A stretch of 41,718 nt of DNA from Nonomuraea cypriaca (GTDB lineage: Bacteria; Actinomycetota; Actinomycetes; Streptosporangiales; Streptosporangiaceae): contig NZ_JADOGI010000084.1 in NCBI RefSeq assembly GCF_015645445.1, forward strand, positions 1 to 41,718, given 5' to 3'. The notes under the pieces are model-generated. The model saw only the letters and a program-made list of their open reading frames with translations, was not told the DNA's origin and did no database searches. This document shows positions 41,401 through 41,718 of the stretch, piece after piece (the first letter of the stretch is position 1; each line of letters starts with the position of its first letter). A program made the position numbers and the translations under genes.

Positions 41401-41718
41401 ACCGCCTGGCCTCCTTCGACAGTCGCGTGATGGAGTGGCTGGCCGACGCGCTGATCCAGGCGCTGGAGGCGATGGCGGCAGAGCCGGACGCGCGAATCTC
41501 CGAACTGCCATTACCGGACATTCCGGTTGATATTCCGGTTGATATTTCGGTTGATCGAACAACCGACTCCAAGAACCCGCCGGGGAACGGCTCCGGAGGC
41601 CCGCCACGAGACGACGTACCCAGGAGTGGGGGTGCGCGGGGTTATCGGGCGCCGCGGACGGACCTGGAGAGGACGATCGCGGAGGTCTGGGCGGAGGTGC
41701 TGGGAGTAGGGCGGGTGG
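38478..41718 (+). CDS. Non-ribosomal peptide synthetase, N-terminal part (A-T-C-T..., cut by window edge)
   Basis: 1080 residues visible, no stop before the edge. Domains: A domain (from LTYSEL, residue about 34; A3 YTSGSTG at 128-134; A5 NGYGPVE; A7 YRTGDL; A8 GRADEQVKVRGFRIEPGEV; A10 TATGKLDRAALP); carrier T1 with GGDSL (Ser515); C domain (LSFAQRRLWFLDQ; HHIATDG with His698/His699; VGFFVNLVVLRT). After a linker (1011-1055) a carrier domain begins at YRAPRTDLERTIAEVW (from 1056), with no A domain between C and T. The first module has no C domain, so it is a loading module. The A-domain pocket code read as D-A-L-Y-I-G-G-I-F-K looks like aliphatic (Val-like), a weak inference. A TTA codon at 41511-41513 may bring bldA control. 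Confidence 0.93.
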   Translation, partial: MGVPAGPGVHEVFERQAARTPGRTALICEDERLTYSELDARARALAASLDVPAGGVVGVRMERGIDLVVSLLAVLRAGAGYLVLDPDFPEDRLRAMAADAGACAVLSAGGLARLPRAARHDGVACVMYTSGSTGLPKGVAAPHRAIVATVTGQEYVPFEAVWLQCSPVSWDAFALELWGPLLSGGTCVLHPGQRPDPLVMARLVAEHRITSMYLSSSLFSVVVDECPHALTGVRHLIVGGEAPSPGHIARALERHPGLRVSNGYGPVEGMIFMTVHPVTSVEGPVVDVAVPIGTPLRGKRVHVLDARLRPVADGEVGELYAAGAGLALGYLGRLGPTAERFVADPFGAPGERMYRTGDLVRRRDGTLEFVGRADEQVKVRGFRIEPGEVAGVLARHPSVARVSVVAREDEPGERRLVAYVVPRGPAGPEELRAHAAAALPDFMVPSAFVLLEALPLTATGKLDRAALPAPSYEPASAFLAPRDAVERTLCELFAEVLRVPSVGVDDDFFALGGDSLTVARLLSRIHAELGAEVGVRTLFETPTVAGIAGHVHGLEARENGPAGEAPAAEDLLPLSFAQRRLWFLDQVDAGVAYNMPMLVRLSGPVDVAALRGAVEDVVARHEPLRTVFAVRDGEPAQRVLAAGEARPGFLAVQVAPAELDGRVAEAAGHRFDLATELPIHSVLFTIGPCEHALLLVMHHIATDGWSLPPLMRDLSHAYRARADGVPAEWPPLPIRYADHAARQRERVDRLTAAQLAYWREALKNLPEPLPLPRRPGAGTAGTVDSAGTVDSAGTAVRRIGPELHGRLVSLGRRRGATLFMVLQAALAVVLDRAGAGHDLPIGAPVAGRSSDAVGDLVGFFVNLVVLRTDLSGDPRAGELVSRVRETDLDAFAHQEVPFERVVHDLDPVRRPGRHPLTDVVLALQNNARAELALPGVESRVEVVRTGAARFELLVDVTDDYTPGGGPAGIAVTVEYRLASFDSRVMEWLADALIQALEAMAAEPDARISELPLPDIPVDIPVDISVDRTTDSKNPPGNGSGGPPRDDVPRSGGARGYRAPRTDLERTIAEVWAEVLGVGRV
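40818..40853 (+). repeat. Two tandem 18-bp repeats in the NRPS C domain
   Basis: GGCACCGTGGATTCGGCG occurs twice exactly (40818-40835, 40836-40853), encoding GTVDSA twice in the loop after the HHxxxDG half of the C domain. In-frame and therefore tolerated. Confidence 0.85.
41520..41555 (+). repeat. Three tandem 12-bp repeats in the C-to-T linker
   Basis: ATTCCGGTTGAT twice and ATTTCGGTTGAT once (starting 41520, 41532, 41544) encode I-P/S-V-D three times. They are AT-rich for this genome and sit 7 bp after the TTA codon, in the linker where an A domain would normally begin. Confidence 0.85.

Noticed and set aside
40850..41718. Possible frameshift where the A domain should lie after the C domain
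   Set aside because: The frame is continuous through C7, the linker and the carrier start, with GC-rich third positions; an A domain is absent rather than broken.

Overview
The window is chromosomal DNA from a high-GC Gram-positive actinomycete. Evidence for this is the very high GC at third codon positions, frequent GTG starts, many 4-bp ATGA/GTGA gene overlaps, the gene families present (DHA2 exporters, P450, actinobacterial HtpG-like ATPase, MbtH plus NRPS) and a single noticed TTA codon, placed in a secondary-metabolism gene. My impression is Streptosporangiales (Nonomuraea-like), but the sequence alone does not prove the genus.

Layout. 1-5403: a cut-off ArsR-type regulator faces a TetR regulator coupled to a DHA2 drug exporter; a P450 runs convergently into the exporter; then comes a secreted FG-GAP (integrin-like propeller) protein. 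5476-11364 (minus strand): a six-gene, tightly coupled envelope-stress or efflux operon in the order adaptor (MacA-like), ATPase, FtsX/MacB permease, small membrane-anchored protein, response regulator, histidine kinase. A divergent second adaptor with a 185-residue Pro/Thr-rich insert follows (11511-13070). It is flanked by two inverted copies of an operator-like element. 13131-22544: PhoD phosphatase, an HtpG-like ATPase overlapping a helical-repeat (TPR-like) gene, a HAD hydrolase coupled to an alpha/beta-hydrolase, an ArfB-type ribosome-rescue factor, an FMN reductase, a DinB-like protein carrying an in-frame amber codon, and a coiled-coil protein with a strong terminator. 22667-26759: acyl-ACP desaturase, NagD-type phosphatase, M20 amidohydrolase and zinc alcohol dehydrogenase.

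26921-36785 reads as one peptidoglycan-recycling locus: a complete dipeptide/oligopeptide-type ABC importer (binding protein, two permeases, two ATPases), a GNAT protein, a DUF1343/NamZ exo-muramidase, the MurNAc-6-P etherase MurQ and an AmpC/AmiE-like serine hydrolase. A shared 15-bp element (TGAAR-N5-TTACA) lies upstream of the importer operon and between namZ and murQ, suggesting one RpiR/MurR-type regulator controls both. No PTS and no sugar kinase are visible, so MurNAc entry and phosphorylation must differ from the E. coli and B. subtilis scheme.

36908-41718 (cut by the right edge) is the start of a non-ribosomal peptide cluster: MFS exporter, MbtH-like protein and an NRPS beginning with a loading A-T didomain, then a C domain followed directly by another carrier domain without an A domain between them.

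No rRNA, tRNA, insertion sequence, phage gene or CRISPR array was seen. The most unusual signals are the paired operators, the candidate MurNAc regulon, the HtpG/TPR gene pair, the amber-split DinB gene and the C-to-T NRPS order.
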